A stretch of DNA of 64,000 bases from Mesorhizobium sp. (lineage in GTDB: Bacteria; Pseudomonadota; Alphaproteobacteria; Rhizobiales; Rhizobiaceae), in NCBI RefSeq assembly GCF_016793485.1, contig NZ_JAEULZ010000006.1, positions 154,083-218,082 of the forward strand, written 5' to 3'. The position numbers and the translations under genes were made by a program. Positions 24,772 to 32,576 of this stretch are shown here, in pieces; the stretch's first letter is position 1, and the number at the start of each line of letters is the position of its first letter. The notes beneath the pieces were generated by a model, which worked only from the letters and a program-made list of their open reading frames with translations, was not told the DNA's origin and did no database searches.

Positions 24772-25086
24772 TCAGGCGCTGGACGCTTGTGTTCCGGAAG
24801 CCGCGCGGCGAAACGCCTCCTGCCTGATCCTGGCAAGGCGATAGGCGTCGGTGATGGAAAGCGCCCATACGAACAGCCCGCCGGCATGCCGTCCGATGAA
24901 CGACTGGTCCGGCGTTGTCGTCGTGTAAGTGACGACCATCAGAAGGATGGCGAAGAGCACGAAGCAGAGCCCGCGCTGGACCTGTCCTATCGCCACATGA
25001 CCGGCACCCGGCAGCAGGATGGCCAGCAGAAGGACGAGGCGCGGGTTGAGCGGTTGCTGCGCAATCGTGGTCGACTGCTGGTTCAT
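24772..25086 (-). CDS. Small membrane protein of unknown function
   Basis: A 104-residue protein with two clear hydrophobic segments (LVLLLAILLPGAGHVAIGQ and GLCFVLFAILLMVVTYTTT) and a shorter third near residue 67-82. The GAGHVAIGQVQRG loop resembles the Gly-rich turn of TM2-like proteins. Its ATG overlaps the stop of the upstream gene (ATGA), so both are made together. The gene is the last before the N-methylglutamate operon, 116 bases away, same strand. Confidence 0.7.
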   Translation of the reverse strand: MNQQSTTIAQQPLNPRLVLLLAILLPGAGHVAIGQVQRGLCFVLFAILLMVVTYTTTTPDQSFIGRHAGGLFVWALSITDAYRLARIRQEAFRRAASGTQASSA

Positions 25087-25802
25087 GCGATGGTCCCCGA
25101 CTGTGCCGGTTCGAGAGCTTCGTCGAGCAGGCGCAGTTCCGCCAGCGCGTTGCGCACGATGTCGGACGATACCTGAGCCATCGGAAAGCGCATCTGCCTG
25201 TAAAGGATATGCGCGCCGCGATCGCCCTCTGCGATCTGCCGCACGAGACCCGTCCCGCGCGGCGTGATGACGGCCTCCTTCAGCGCAGGATCGGCAAAGA
25301 GGGTGTGGAACAGGGCGCTGGTTCGCCGCAGCGCTGCTTCGCTAACGCCCTTTCCGCGCATCAGTAGCGGAAAGTCGGCCTTGAACGATGGTGTGACGGT
25401 ATCCGGCAGGCCAAGGACGCGCGAGTAGAATTCGGTGCCGACGGGCCGCGCCAGCACGCCGATCGAAGGGCGCGACGCATCCCCGTTGGTCAGCATGGTC
25501 AGTTTGAGCCAGAGTTGCGGCAGGCGGCGGGGCACGAGACTGTCCGGCACGATCTCCAGGCTGACGCGATTGCCGTTGCTCGTGCCCTCCAGCCTTGGAT
25601 AGCCGTCGCTGCCGACCTTTATGCTTGGATTGTCAAACAGCGCGCTTGCCTCGTCGAGCAGAACGGCGCGCCGTTTGAGGTCTTCGCGCATTTCCTTGCG
25701 GGCGAGCGCCGCGATCGTCGCGACGCCCGCGATGCAGAACAACAGGAGAGCCATGCCTCCGGCGGAGAGCGGCAAACCGGCCAGTCCGAACGCCGTCTGC
25801 AT
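25083..25802 (-). CDS. Membrane-anchored protein of unknown function
   Basis: A 239-residue protein with one N-terminal transmembrane segment (GGMALLLFCIAGVATIAAL, residues 15-33) followed by a charged coiled region (RKEMREDLKRRAVLLDEA) and a soluble domain with strand-rich character (RVSLEIVPDSLVPRRLPQLW). I do not recognise the family. It follows the APC permease by 21 bases and overlaps the next gene by four, so it belongs to the same transcription unit. Confidence 0.7.
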   Translation of the reverse strand: MQTAFGLAGLPLSAGGMALLLFCIAGVATIAALARKEMREDLKRRAVLLDEASALFDNPSIKVGSDGYPRLEGTSNGNRVSLEIVPDSLVPRRLPQLWLKLTMLTNGDASRPSIGVLARPVGTEFYSRVLGLPDTVTPSFKADFPLLMRGKGVSEAALRRTSALFHTLFADPALKEAVITPRGTGLVRQIAEGDRGAHILYRQMRFPMAQVSSDIVRNALAELRLLDEALEPAQSGTIA

Positions 25803-25823
25803 GGGGGTCCCTCGCGTCCCGCC

Positions 25824-27218
25824 TCAGTAGCCCTGCGGCCGTGGCCAGGGCATGGTGAATTGGTCGCCACGCTTGACGAAGCGGTAGCGCCAGAAATGGA
25901 ACCACAGCGACGCGATGATGTAGAAGCAGAGCATCGCGATGAGCTGCGTTCCGTAGCCGAGGAACACGGCGAAGTAGGTTGCCGCGCACAGAACGAGCAG
26001 AATGAGCGCCGGCAACGGATGCCACGGGTGCACATAGCCACGCTTGATCGTGCCCAGCGGCCACTTCTTGCGGAACATCACCATGTTGAAGGTCATGAAG
26101 GTGTAGCCGAGAAGGCCGGACAGGATCGAGAAGGTGATCACCTGATCGAGCGGTGCGCCGAGCGCGAAGATCAGGGCGATCGGCACCAGGAACACGATCG
26201 AGCGGTATGGCGTCCTGAAGCGCGGATGCACCGCACCGAACCACTCCGGCAGATAGTGGTCGCGTCCCATCGAGAACCATGCGCGGGACGCATCGTTGAT
26301 GCAGCCGTTGGCCGAGGCCGTCGTGGCGAAGACCGTGCCGATGAACAGCAGCACCATCAGCCCCGAATTGCCCGTCACGCGCGCCGCGTCAAAAAGCGGC
26401 GTGCCTGCGCTGCCGAGATATTCCCACGGGATCAGGCCCGAGCAGACATACCAGGTCAACGTCGCCGCGATCACCAGCGTCATGATGCCGGCCATCGTGC
26501 CGAAAGGCAGCGAACGCGCCGGCGAACGGACCTCTTCGGCCGCCTGACAGGTGCCCTCGATGCCGAGATAGTACCAGAGGCCGAAATGCAGCGCCGCGAC
26601 GATGCCGAGCCAGCCATAGGGCAGCGGTTCGTTGGTCACTGCGGAGAAGTCGAGCGGAACCGCCGATGCGCCGAACTGCACCGAAAGGAACAGGACGATG
26701 ATCGCAGCGAAGGCAAAGGCCGTGATCACGAGGTTGAACGACAGCGATGCCAGCACGCCGCGATAGTTCAGCCAGGCGAGCGCCAGGATGGTCAGGATGA
26801 TGAACGGCTTCTGGTTCAGCCCCGAATGGCCGAGCATGCCGGCCACCGTGTCGAGCAGGAAGCCGATGGTGATGGCGTTCGCTGCCTCCAGCATCGTGTA
26901 GGCCATGACGAGGAAGAGGCCGACATTGAAGGCCATCAGCGGCCCGACGATGTGCTTGGCCTGCGCATATTGGCCGCCGGCGGCAGCCACCGTCGACGTC
27001 ACTTCGGAATCAATCATCGCGACGCAGGTGTAGAGGAGCCCCGCCACCCAGCAGGCGACGAGGCCGGCTATCATCCCGCCTTTGCCGACCGAGAAGTTCC
27101 ATCCCATATATTCGCCGACAAGCACGATACCGACGCCGAGTGCCCACACATGGGCCGGGCCGAGCACGCGCAGAAGGCCAAGCCTCTCCGGCGCCGCAGT
27201 TGCAGAAACATTGCTCAT
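25824..27218 (-). CDS. APC superfamily amine/amino acid permease
   Basis: A 464-residue transporter with about 12 helices. It resembles ethanolamine/amino acid permeases: VWALGVGIVLVGEYMGWNFS in helix 1, the TM6-like stretch WYYLGIEGTCQAAEEVRSPA and SANGCINDASRAWFSMGRDH. Its place between the methylamine and dimethylamine operons suggests it imports a methylated amine or a related compound such as ethanolamine. No biochemical evidence can be read from the sequence. A strong terminator separates it from the three small membrane-protein genes upstream. Confidence 0.85.
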   Translation of the reverse strand: MSNVSATAAPERLGLLRVLGPAHVWALGVGIVLVGEYMGWNFSVGKGGMIAGLVACWVAGLLYTCVAMIDSEVTSTVAAAGGQYAQAKHIVGPLMAFNVGLFLVMAYTMLEAANAITIGFLLDTVAGMLGHSGLNQKPFIILTILALAWLNYRGVLASLSFNLVITAFAFAAIIVLFLSVQFGASAVPLDFSAVTNEPLPYGWLGIVAALHFGLWYYLGIEGTCQAAEEVRSPARSLPFGTMAGIMTLVIAATLTWYVCSGLIPWEYLGSAGTPLFDAARVTGNSGLMVLLFIGTVFATTASANGCINDASRAWFSMGRDHYLPEWFGAVHPRFRTPYRSIVFLVPIALIFALGAPLDQVITFSILSGLLGYTFMTFNMVMFRKKWPLGTIKRGYVHPWHPLPALILLVLCAATYFAVFLGYGTQLIAMLCFYIIASLWFHFWRYRFVKRGDQFTMPWPRPQGY

Positions 27219-27285
27219 GAAAGTCCCCTCAGAGCTGAGGCAATTCCAGCAAAAGTGTGCAGCGGTTTTGCGTCCGGAATTGCGT

Positions 27286-27344
27286 AAAGAAAAAGAGCTG
27301 GACGATGTCCGGTGGACGACAGTTCACAGGACATCGTCCAGCTC
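27286..27344 (-). terminator. Perfect 16-bp terminator hairpin between small membrane genes and permease
   Basis: On the minus strand GAGCTGGACGATGTCC (27344-27329) pairs perfectly with GGACATCGTCCAGCTC (27310-27295), loop 18 nt, followed by TTTTTCTTT. The 5' arm encodes the last codons of the 59-residue protein and the stop lies in the loop, so a ribosome finishing that gene could melt the hairpin. This could work as translation-coupled attenuation of the permease. Confidence 0.85.
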
Positions 27345-27503
27345 GTGACGTTCTTGCGTCAGCTCGAGCTCACCCTCTCGAGATGAAGTGAGAAGTTCGT
27401 TGTCGTAGGTCGTGTCGATCTTGATCATGTCCATGATCATGATCGCGGCGATCACCGCTGACAGCGCCCAGGCCGCGTATTCCAGATAGTTCCAGATATC
27501 CAT
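27324..27503 (-). CDS. 59-residue membrane protein
   Basis: An ORF of 59 codons with ATG at 27503 and TGA at 27324-27326. It has one hydrophobic helix (AWALSAVIAAIMIMDMI, residues 11-27) after an aromatic start MDIWNYLEYA, then a charged tail ending ERHELDDVL. TAGGAGCGGGTC forms its ribosome binding site, nine bases after the upstream stop, which supports real expression. It is the third of three small membrane proteins in a row and may be an accessory subunit of a transporter. No family recognised. Confidence 0.7.
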   Translation of the reverse strand: MDIWNYLEYAAWALSAVIAAIMIMDMIKIDTTYDNELLTSSREGELELTQERHELDDVL

Positions 27504-27512
27504 GACCCGCTC

Positions 27513-27899
27513 CTACCGGTTGCCATCTTTGCCGAAGCGCTCGTCGATCACCTCGCGGTACTCCTTGTCGGAGAGCCTGACGACGAGGATGAAGTAGCCG
27601 ACGACGGCGACCACCATCACGATCAGTGCAGTCCAGCTGAACGTGTAGTCGAAGCGGGCGGTGATGATTTCGTTGGCGGAGGCCGCGTCGGGAAAACCGA
27701 GCGCGGCCCATTGCTGCTGTTCGGCCGCGTTCTGGCCAAGCGCTTCCCAGGTCGGGTTTTCGATCGGGGCGGGGGTCTTCGCCGCACCGGCGAGCCCCAT
27801 GTAAAGCGGCAGATAAAGCGCGCCCACTGTCAGGACGAGCAGCACGACCACGTCGATGATCTGCCCCGCGAGACTTTGTTTAGGAGGTTTGTAGGCCAT
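27513..27899 (-). CDS. Small two-helix membrane protein with extracytoplasmic loop
   Basis: A 128-residue protein. Helix 1 is near residues 12-33 (IIDVVVLLVLTVGALYLPLY), helix 2 near 88-108 (TALIVMVVAVVGYFILVVRL); between them lies a polar segment of about 50 residues rich in Ala, Glu and Gln. The C-terminus is charged (SDKEYREVIDERFG). TAGGGGG precedes ATG 27899, 13 bases after the upstream stop. Function unknown; it belongs to the three-gene small membrane cluster. Confidence 0.72.
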   Translation of the reverse strand: MAYKPPKQSLAGQIIDVVVLLVLTVGALYLPLYMGLAGAAKTPAPIENPTWEALGQNAAEQQQWAALGFPDAASANEIITARFDYTFSWTALIVMVVAVVGYFILVVRLSDKEYREVIDERFGKDGNR

Positions 27900-27912
27900 T
27901 GTCCGAATCCCC

Positions 27913-28233
27913 CTAAAGGCGCTTGCGACGACGCATCTCGTCGAGATGCATGATGTCGAGGCCGTAGATGAAAGATTTGTCGTCGCCGTAGTGGCGCAGC
28001 ATGGCCACGATGGCCGCAGTATTGAACGCCAGGACCAACAGCGCGGCGATGCCGAGCACGATCCTGATGCCGCCTTCGCTGATCAGCGGCCAGACTGTGA
28101 ACAACGTGAACAGGATGGTGACCCAGAGGCCTATCACGAAGGCCAGTGCACCCTTGCGGTCACGTCCATGCATCTGGTCGATGCGCGTTTCGAGCGAACG
28201 CGTATCGACCCCCTCTCCGAGTCTCGCTTCCAT
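27913..28233 (-). CDS. Small two-helix membrane protein
   Basis: A 106-residue protein. ATG 28233 (MEARLGEG) follows GGGGAGGG; a start 18 bases further up would overlap this site. Helices near residues 34-52 (ALAFVIGLWVTILFTLFTVW) and 62-84 (IVLGIAALLVLAFNTAAIVA) are followed by a basic tail with MRRRKRL. It is the first gene of the minus-strand unit facing dmmD across 364 bases. No family recognised; likely forms a complex with the next two proteins. Confidence 0.72.
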   Translation of the reverse strand: MEARLGEGVDTRSLETRIDQMHGRDRKGALAFVIGLWVTILFTLFTVWPLISEGGIRIVLGIAALLVLAFNTAAIVAMLRHYGDDKSFIYGLDIMHLDEMRRRKRL

Positions 28234-28597
28234 GATCCCTCCCCAGGGCATTTGATTGTTATGAAAACAACTTGCCTGCGAGGAATGTCCGCCTGTTCTA
28301 GGCCTGCGTCAAGCTGTCGCGCATGCTGCATTGCATCAATTCGATGCAATTGCACAGAATTCAAGCAGGGGCATGCTTTTCGACTCGTCAGAGCGAATTT
28401 CGCTTCCGCGACGTGGCCTGCTATCCTGTCTCCGTCTTAAGTGGAAACCGGCAAGCAAAAACATTTGCCTGTCAGGAAAACATTTTGAACGTCAGTATTG
28501 CACTGGCTCAAAAAATCGAGTCAGTATTTCGCCAAGCGACGAGAGCCATGGGAACGGCTCCGCCGCACGAATGTAATAAAGCCACTGGGAGAGCCTC
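28234..28597. promoter_or_regulatory. Divergent regulatory region between small membrane cluster and dmm operon
   Basis: This 364-base region carries no gene. It contains an 8-bp inverted repeat with 5-nt spacer at 28330-28350 (ATTGCATC...GATGCAAT), a direct repeat GTCAGTATT at 28491-28499 and 28520-28528 (offset 29, near three helical turns), and a repeat AAAACATTT at about 28458 and 28478. These are AT-richer than the flanks and suit activator and repressor binding. GGGAGAG before 28598 is the dmmD ribosome binding site. No matching regulator gene lies alongside. Confidence 0.55.
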
Positions 28598-29731
28598 ATG
28601 ACCCGTTCCTGGAGATTTTCGACGCTGATCGACCGCCATAAGGCGCTCGGCTCAAACCTCGAGGACTGGAGCGGCATGGGGACCGCTTGGAGCTATTCCG
28701 GCGACCCGAACGCGGAATACGAGGCCATCCGCACCAAGGCTGGCCTGATGGATGTGTCGGGCCTGAAGAAGGTCCACATCACGGGCGCGCACGCGCAGCA
28801 CCTGATCGACATCACCACCACGCGCGATCCAGAGAAGATTTACCCCGGCAAGTCGGCCTACGCCTGCATGCTGAACGAGGCCGGCAAGTTCACCGACGAC
28901 TGCATCATCTACCGCCTCAGCCCGAACTCGTGGATGGTTGTGCACGGCTCCGGCACCGGCCACGAGGAACTCACCCGCGCCGCGCAGGGCAAGGACGTGT
29001 CGCTGCGCTTCGACGACAATTTGCACGACCTCTCGCTGCAGGGTCCGCTCGCCGTTGACTACCTCGCCAAGCACGTGCCGGGCATCCGCGACCTGCCTTA
29101 CTTCCACCACATGCAGACGCAGCTCTTCGGCTTCCCGGTCATGATCTCGCGCACCGGCTATACCGGCGAGCGCGGCTACGAAATCTTCTGCCGCGGACAG
29201 GACGCCGTCGCCATCTGGGACCGCATCCTGGAAGAGGGCAAGCCGATGGGCATCATCCCCTGCCGCTTCACCACGCTCGACATGTTGCGCGTCGAGAGCT
29301 ACCTGCTCTTCTATCCCTACGACAATTCGCAGAAGTATCCGTTCGAGGACGAAGGCCCCGGCGACACGCTGTGGGAGCTCGGGCTCGACTTCACCGTCAG
29401 CCCCGGCAAGACCGGCTTCCGCGGCGCCGAGGAGCACTACCGCCTCAAGGGCAAGGAGCGCTTCAGGATCTACGGCGTCCTGCTTGACGGCACCGAGCCG
29501 GCGGACGAGGGCGCGCCTGTCCATGCGGGCGGCACGCAGGTCGGCGTCGTCACCTGCGCCATGTATTCGCCGCTGGTCAAGAAATCGATGGGCATCGCCC
29601 GCCTCAGCGTCGACACGGCGGTGCAGGGCACTCCCCTTGAAATCCACAACCGCAGCGGCATCATAAAGGCCACCGCCCAGCCGCTTCCCTTCGACGATCC
29701 GAAGAAGGCCAAGCGCACCGCGAAAGGCTAA
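28598..29731 (+). CDS. dmmD: Folate-dependent GcvT-like protein of the dimethylamine monooxygenase operon
   Basis: A 377-residue aminomethyltransferase-family protein. GGGAGAG precedes the ATG. GcvT-fold features: MDVSGLKKVHITGAHAQHLI, GKFTDDCIIYRLSPNSWMVV, LQGPLAVDYLAKH, RTGYTGERGYEIFC. Such proteins bind tetrahydrofolate and could capture the formaldehyde released by demethylation as methylene-folate. It is first in the operon, in the position given to dmmD in the published order dmmDABC, as I recall it. Confidence 0.78.
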   Translation: MTRSWRFSTLIDRHKALGSNLEDWSGMGTAWSYSGDPNAEYEAIRTKAGLMDVSGLKKVHITGAHAQHLIDITTTRDPEKIYPGKSAYACMLNEAGKFTDDCIIYRLSPNSWMVVHGSGTGHEELTRAAQGKDVSLRFDDNLHDLSLQGPLAVDYLAKHVPGIRDLPYFHHMQTQLFGFPVMISRTGYTGERGYEIFCRGQDAVAIWDRILEEGKPMGIIPCRFTTLDMLRVESYLLFYPYDNSQKYPFEDEGPGDTLWELGLDFTVSPGKTGFRGAEEHYRLKGKERFRIYGVLLDGTEPADEGAPVHAGGTQVGVVTCAMYSPLVKKSMGIARLSVDTAVQGTPLEIHNRSGIIKATAQPLPFDDPKKAKRTAKG

Positions 29732-29782
29732 CGCCAGTACACCGGGAGGAACAGGTTTCAGGATAATAGGGAAAGGCTGGAA

Positions 29783-30385
29783 TTGCCGATTGAACCGACG
29801 ATCAAGAGCAGGCCCATCTACGGCACGCTCTCGCCCCAGAAGGGCACCGAACACCTGCTGATCGCCGACGCCGAAGGGGCACAGGCGATCCTCGACCTCG
29901 CGAAGTCCGCGCCGGAGGGCTTCTTCGCCGCCGCCGAGATTGTCTACATCCCGCGCGCCTCCGGTGAGGGCCACGTCGCCGCGTTGAAGGCGCTGAAGCC
30001 CGCGCGTTTCTATGACGGTCCATCCATCGCCGCCGCGCTGCCGCGCCTGCGCCAGACCTTCGCCACCGCGCATATGGGCCTGCGCGTCTATCTCGCCGGC
30101 ACGGAAGGGCTGATCGGCCAGGCCATGCTCGCCGCCACCGAGGCCGGCATCGACTACTCCTCCATCCAGACCGAGCATCGCGGCTCGCTGGCGCGCCGCG
30201 TCCAGTGCGTCCACTGCAAGGGCGTCACCGAGGACGTCACCACGCAGCCCGTCACCTGCGCGCATTGTGGGCTGACGCTTTTCGTGCGCGATCACTATTC
30301 GCGCCGCCTCGCCGCCTTCCAGGGCGTCTGCATCAACGCGGAGGACCGCAGCGAGCAGGTGCCGGTCGAGGAGGTTTTCCCATGA
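29783..30385 (+). CDS. dmmA: Dimethylamine monooxygenase subunit DmmA-like
   Basis: A 200-residue protein starting with TTG at 29783 after GGGAAAGG; no nearby ATG is in frame. Residues 1-115 form an alpha/beta domain (EHLLIADAEGAQAILDLAKS, GLRVYLAGTEGLIGQAMLAA). The C-terminal part has a zinc-ribbon-like or rubredoxin-like site, CVHCKGV and CAHCGLT. DmmA-family proteins have this layout. The stop overlaps dmmB (ATGA). Assigned by domain layout and by position in dmmDABC. Confidence 0.72.
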   Translation: MPIEPTIKSRPIYGTLSPQKGTEHLLIADAEGAQAILDLAKSAPEGFFAAAEIVYIPRASGEGHVAALKALKPARFYDGPSIAAALPRLRQTFATAHMGLRVYLAGTEGLIGQAMLAATEAGIDYSSIQTEHRGSLARRVQCVHCKGVTEDVTTQPVTCAHCGLTLFVRDHYSRRLAAFQGVCINAEDRSEQVPVEEVFP

Positions 30386-31350
30386 GCGCCGGGACCACCA
30401 AGCTCGACGTCACCGTGGCCGATGTCGTCCCCGTCAACGACCTCGTCACGCGCTTCCATTTCCGCCCCACTGCCGGCGGCCTGCTGCCGACCTTTTCGGG
30501 CGGCGCGCATGTCGTGGTCGAGATGCGCGAGGCGGGCCGCCCTCCGCGCCTCAACCCCTATTCGCTGATGTCCTCGCCGCTCGACACCTCGGAATACACT
30601 ATCTCCGTGCGCCGCGACGATGTCGGCCGCGGCGGCTCGCTCTTCATGCATCGCAACGTCAGGCCGGGCGACCGCATGGTCGTGTCCTATCCGGTCAACC
30701 TCTTCTCGCTCGACCTGCGCGCCAAGAAGCACCTGATGATCGCGGGCGGCATCGGCATCACGCCCTTCGTCGCGCAGACCGCGCAGCTCGCCGCCGAGGG
30801 CGGCAATTTCGAGCTGCACTATGCCTGCCGCACCGCCTCGCTCTTCACCTATGGCGACCTGCTGCAGGAGCGCTACGGCAAGCGCATCCACCTCTATCAC
30901 GACGATCGCGGCGAGAAGATCATGCTCGACCGCCTGCTGACCTCGCAGCCGCTCGGCACGCATCTCTATGTCTGCGGCCCGGCGCCGATGATTAACTGGG
31001 TCGTCGGCCGCGCCGCCGAGCTCGGCTGGCCGTCGGAGAATGTGCATTTCGAGCATTTCTCCGCGCCGCAGCCCGGCCTGCCCTTCGACGCGACGCTCGC
31101 CGTCTCCGGCAAGACCATCCATGTCGGCGAACAGCAGAGCCTGCTGGAGGCCATCGAGGCCGCCGGCGTCGACCCGCCCTATCTCTGCCGCGGCGGCGTC
31201 TGCGGCCAGTGCGAAACCAACGTCATCTCCTATGACGGAAAATTCCTGCACAACGACCACTGGCTTTCGGAGGAAGAGCACCGCTCGGGCTGCAAGATCA
31301 TGCCCTGCGTGTCGCGCTTCGAGGGCAAGTCACTCGTACTTGAACGGTAA
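30382..31350 (+). CDS. dmmB: Dimethylamine monooxygenase reductase subunit
   Basis: A 322-residue phthalate-dioxygenase-reductase-like protein. Domain order: FMN/FAD-binding barrel (NPYSLMSSPLDTSEYTISV), NAD-binding fold (KKHLMIAGGIGITPFVAQTA, HLYVCGPAPMINWV) and a C-terminal plant-type 2Fe-2S ferredoxin with CRGGVCGQCETNVIS plus a later Cys in IMPCVSRF. It would pass electrons from NAD(P)H to the oxygenase. ATG 30382 overlaps the dmmA stop. A 47-bp palindrome follows it. Confidence 0.85.
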   Translation: MSAGTTKLDVTVADVVPVNDLVTRFHFRPTAGGLLPTFSGGAHVVVEMREAGRPPRLNPYSLMSSPLDTSEYTISVRRDDVGRGGSLFMHRNVRPGDRMVVSYPVNLFSLDLRAKKHLMIAGGIGITPFVAQTAQLAAEGGNFELHYACRTASLFTYGDLLQERYGKRIHLYHDDRGEKIMLDRLLTSQPLGTHLYVCGPAPMINWVVGRAAELGWPSENVHFEHFSAPQPGLPFDATLAVSGKTIHVGEQQSLLEAIEAAGVDPPYLCRGGVCGQCETNVISYDGKFLHNDHWLSEEEHRSGCKIMPCVSRFEGKSLVLER

Positions 31351-31352
31351 GG

Positions 31353-31399
31353 GAGCATGATCCCGAAAAGTTGCAGACTTTTCGGACAAGGTCATGCTC
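31353..31399. repeat. 47-bp Rhizobiales intergenic palindrome, copy 2
   Basis: Starts GAGCATGATCCCGAAAAG and ends CGGACAAGGTCATGCTC, an imperfect palindrome of the same family and exact length as the copy at 20294-20340. It lies between dmmB and dmmC within an operon, so the transcript carries the hairpin. Confidence 0.82.
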
Positions 31400-31421
31400 A
31401 AAAATAAGAGGAAGCTTACAG

Positions 31422-32462
31422 ATGGGCATCCAGTTCAGGAAGGAAACCTTCCGCGACGACTTCTCGTTCAAGAACTCGCCGGAGCATGTCAGGCGCTTCC
31501 CGTTCCCGTTCCACGAGGACAGCTACATGTATGCGGTCAACATCGAGCCGCATAAGCCGGGACCGAAAGGCAGCGTGCTCGAGTTCCCGTTCGACGTGGA
31601 CGAACACTACGTCTCGGAGATGGAGGACCGCGCGCTGGTGCTGGCGGAGGATCCGCTGCGCTGCCAGTCGCTGCCGCACATGACGCTCGCCGGCTGGGAC
31701 CTGCTCGAGCTGCTCATGGTCTCGATGGCGGAAAGCTACCCCGAGCATTTCACGCTGACGCGCGACGGCGACACCTGGCACTGGATCAACCGGCCGCTCG
31801 GCATCGACGACACCTTCGTCTTCGGCGACACCTCCACGCTGCCCTATGGCCCGATGGAATACATCACGCGCCAGAGCCAGGGCGACTACTGCATCCTCGA
31901 CCAGCGCGACGGCAACCTCTGGATGGACGCCGGCATCGTCACCACGCAGGCCGACTGGTCGCTCGATTTCGACATCGGCATGAATTTCTTCGAGTGGCAC
32001 GCGCCCGTGCCGCTGGCGCATGAGAAGGGCATCTTCACCCGCGCGCTGAAATTCCTGCTCAACGTGCAGCAGGGACAGCCGGCGCGCCGCCTCAACTGGA
32101 CGATGACCATCAACCCGCGCCTCGACACCAGCCCGGAGAACTATCACAAATGGGGTCCGGACCGCACTACGGTCACGCCTGAGAACGTCGGCGACAAGGT
32201 GCACCTGCGCGTCGAGCTGCAGACCTTCTGGCGGCTGCCGCGCTCCAACGCGCTGGTCTTCCCGATCCGCTGCTATCTCATCAAGATGGACGAGCTGGCC
32301 ACGTCCCCGAAATGGGCCAAGCGCCTCCACCGCGTTATCCGCGACCTGCCCGAGGAACTCGCCACCTACAAGGGCCTCACCCGCTACCGCCCGACGCTGG
32401 TCGAGTGGCTGTCGAAATACGACGACGGCGGCGTCACCTCCCCCGGCTTCGGCCCGGACTGA
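31422..32462 (+). CDS. dmmC: Heme-dependent oxidative N-demethylase subunit (DUF3445), dimethylamine monooxygenase
   Basis: A 346-residue DUF3445 protein. AGAGGAAGC lies before ATG 31422. DUF3445 proteins are the catalytic heme subunits of oxidative N-demethylases such as dimethylamine monooxygenase. Conserved segments: VRRFPFPFHEDSYMYAVNIE, LEFPFDVDEHYVSEMEDRAL, NEFFEWHAPVPLAH-type motif (FFEWHAPVPLAHEKG) and WRLPRSNALVFPIRCYL. It would oxidise dimethylamine to methylamine, feeding GmaS. The symbol dmmC follows the gene order D-A-B-C; some sources number the subunits differently. Confidence 0.82.
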   Translation: MGIQFRKETFRDDFSFKNSPEHVRRFPFPFHEDSYMYAVNIEPHKPGPKGSVLEFPFDVDEHYVSEMEDRALVLAEDPLRCQSLPHMTLAGWDLLELLMVSMAESYPEHFTLTRDGDTWHWINRPLGIDDTFVFGDTSTLPYGPMEYITRQSQGDYCILDQRDGNLWMDAGIVTTQADWSLDFDIGMNFFEWHAPVPLAHEKGIFTRALKFLLNVQQGQPARRLNWTMTINPRLDTSPENYHKWGPDRTTVTPENVGDKVHLRVELQTFWRLPRSNALVFPIRCYLIKMDELATSPKWAKRLHRVIRDLPEELATYKGLTRYRPTLVEWLSKYDDGGVTSPGFGPD

Positions 32463-32470
32463 TTCCCTTA

Positions 32471-32519
32471 ACCCTCCCCCCTGCGGGGAGGGTGGATCGG
32501 CGAAGCCGATCCGGGTGGG
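32471..32519 (+). repeat. Double hairpin after dmmC
   Basis: Two adjacent GC-rich hairpins: CCCTCCCC/GGGGAGGG and GGATCGGC-GAA-GCCGATCC. Such double stems are common intergenic repeats in Rhizobiales and may end the dmm transcript. No T-tract follows. Confidence 0.55.
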
Positions 32520-32576
32520 GGTCGTGGCGGTCTAACCGCCGTTGTTTGATGGCGAACCGCGCTTGCAGCCGCTCCC

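Noticed and set aside
25515-27287. 590-codon plus-strand open frame opposite the permease and unknown protein
   Set aside because: Arg/His-rich shadow frame caused by high GC; the minus-strand genes have clear families, helices and ribosome binding sites.
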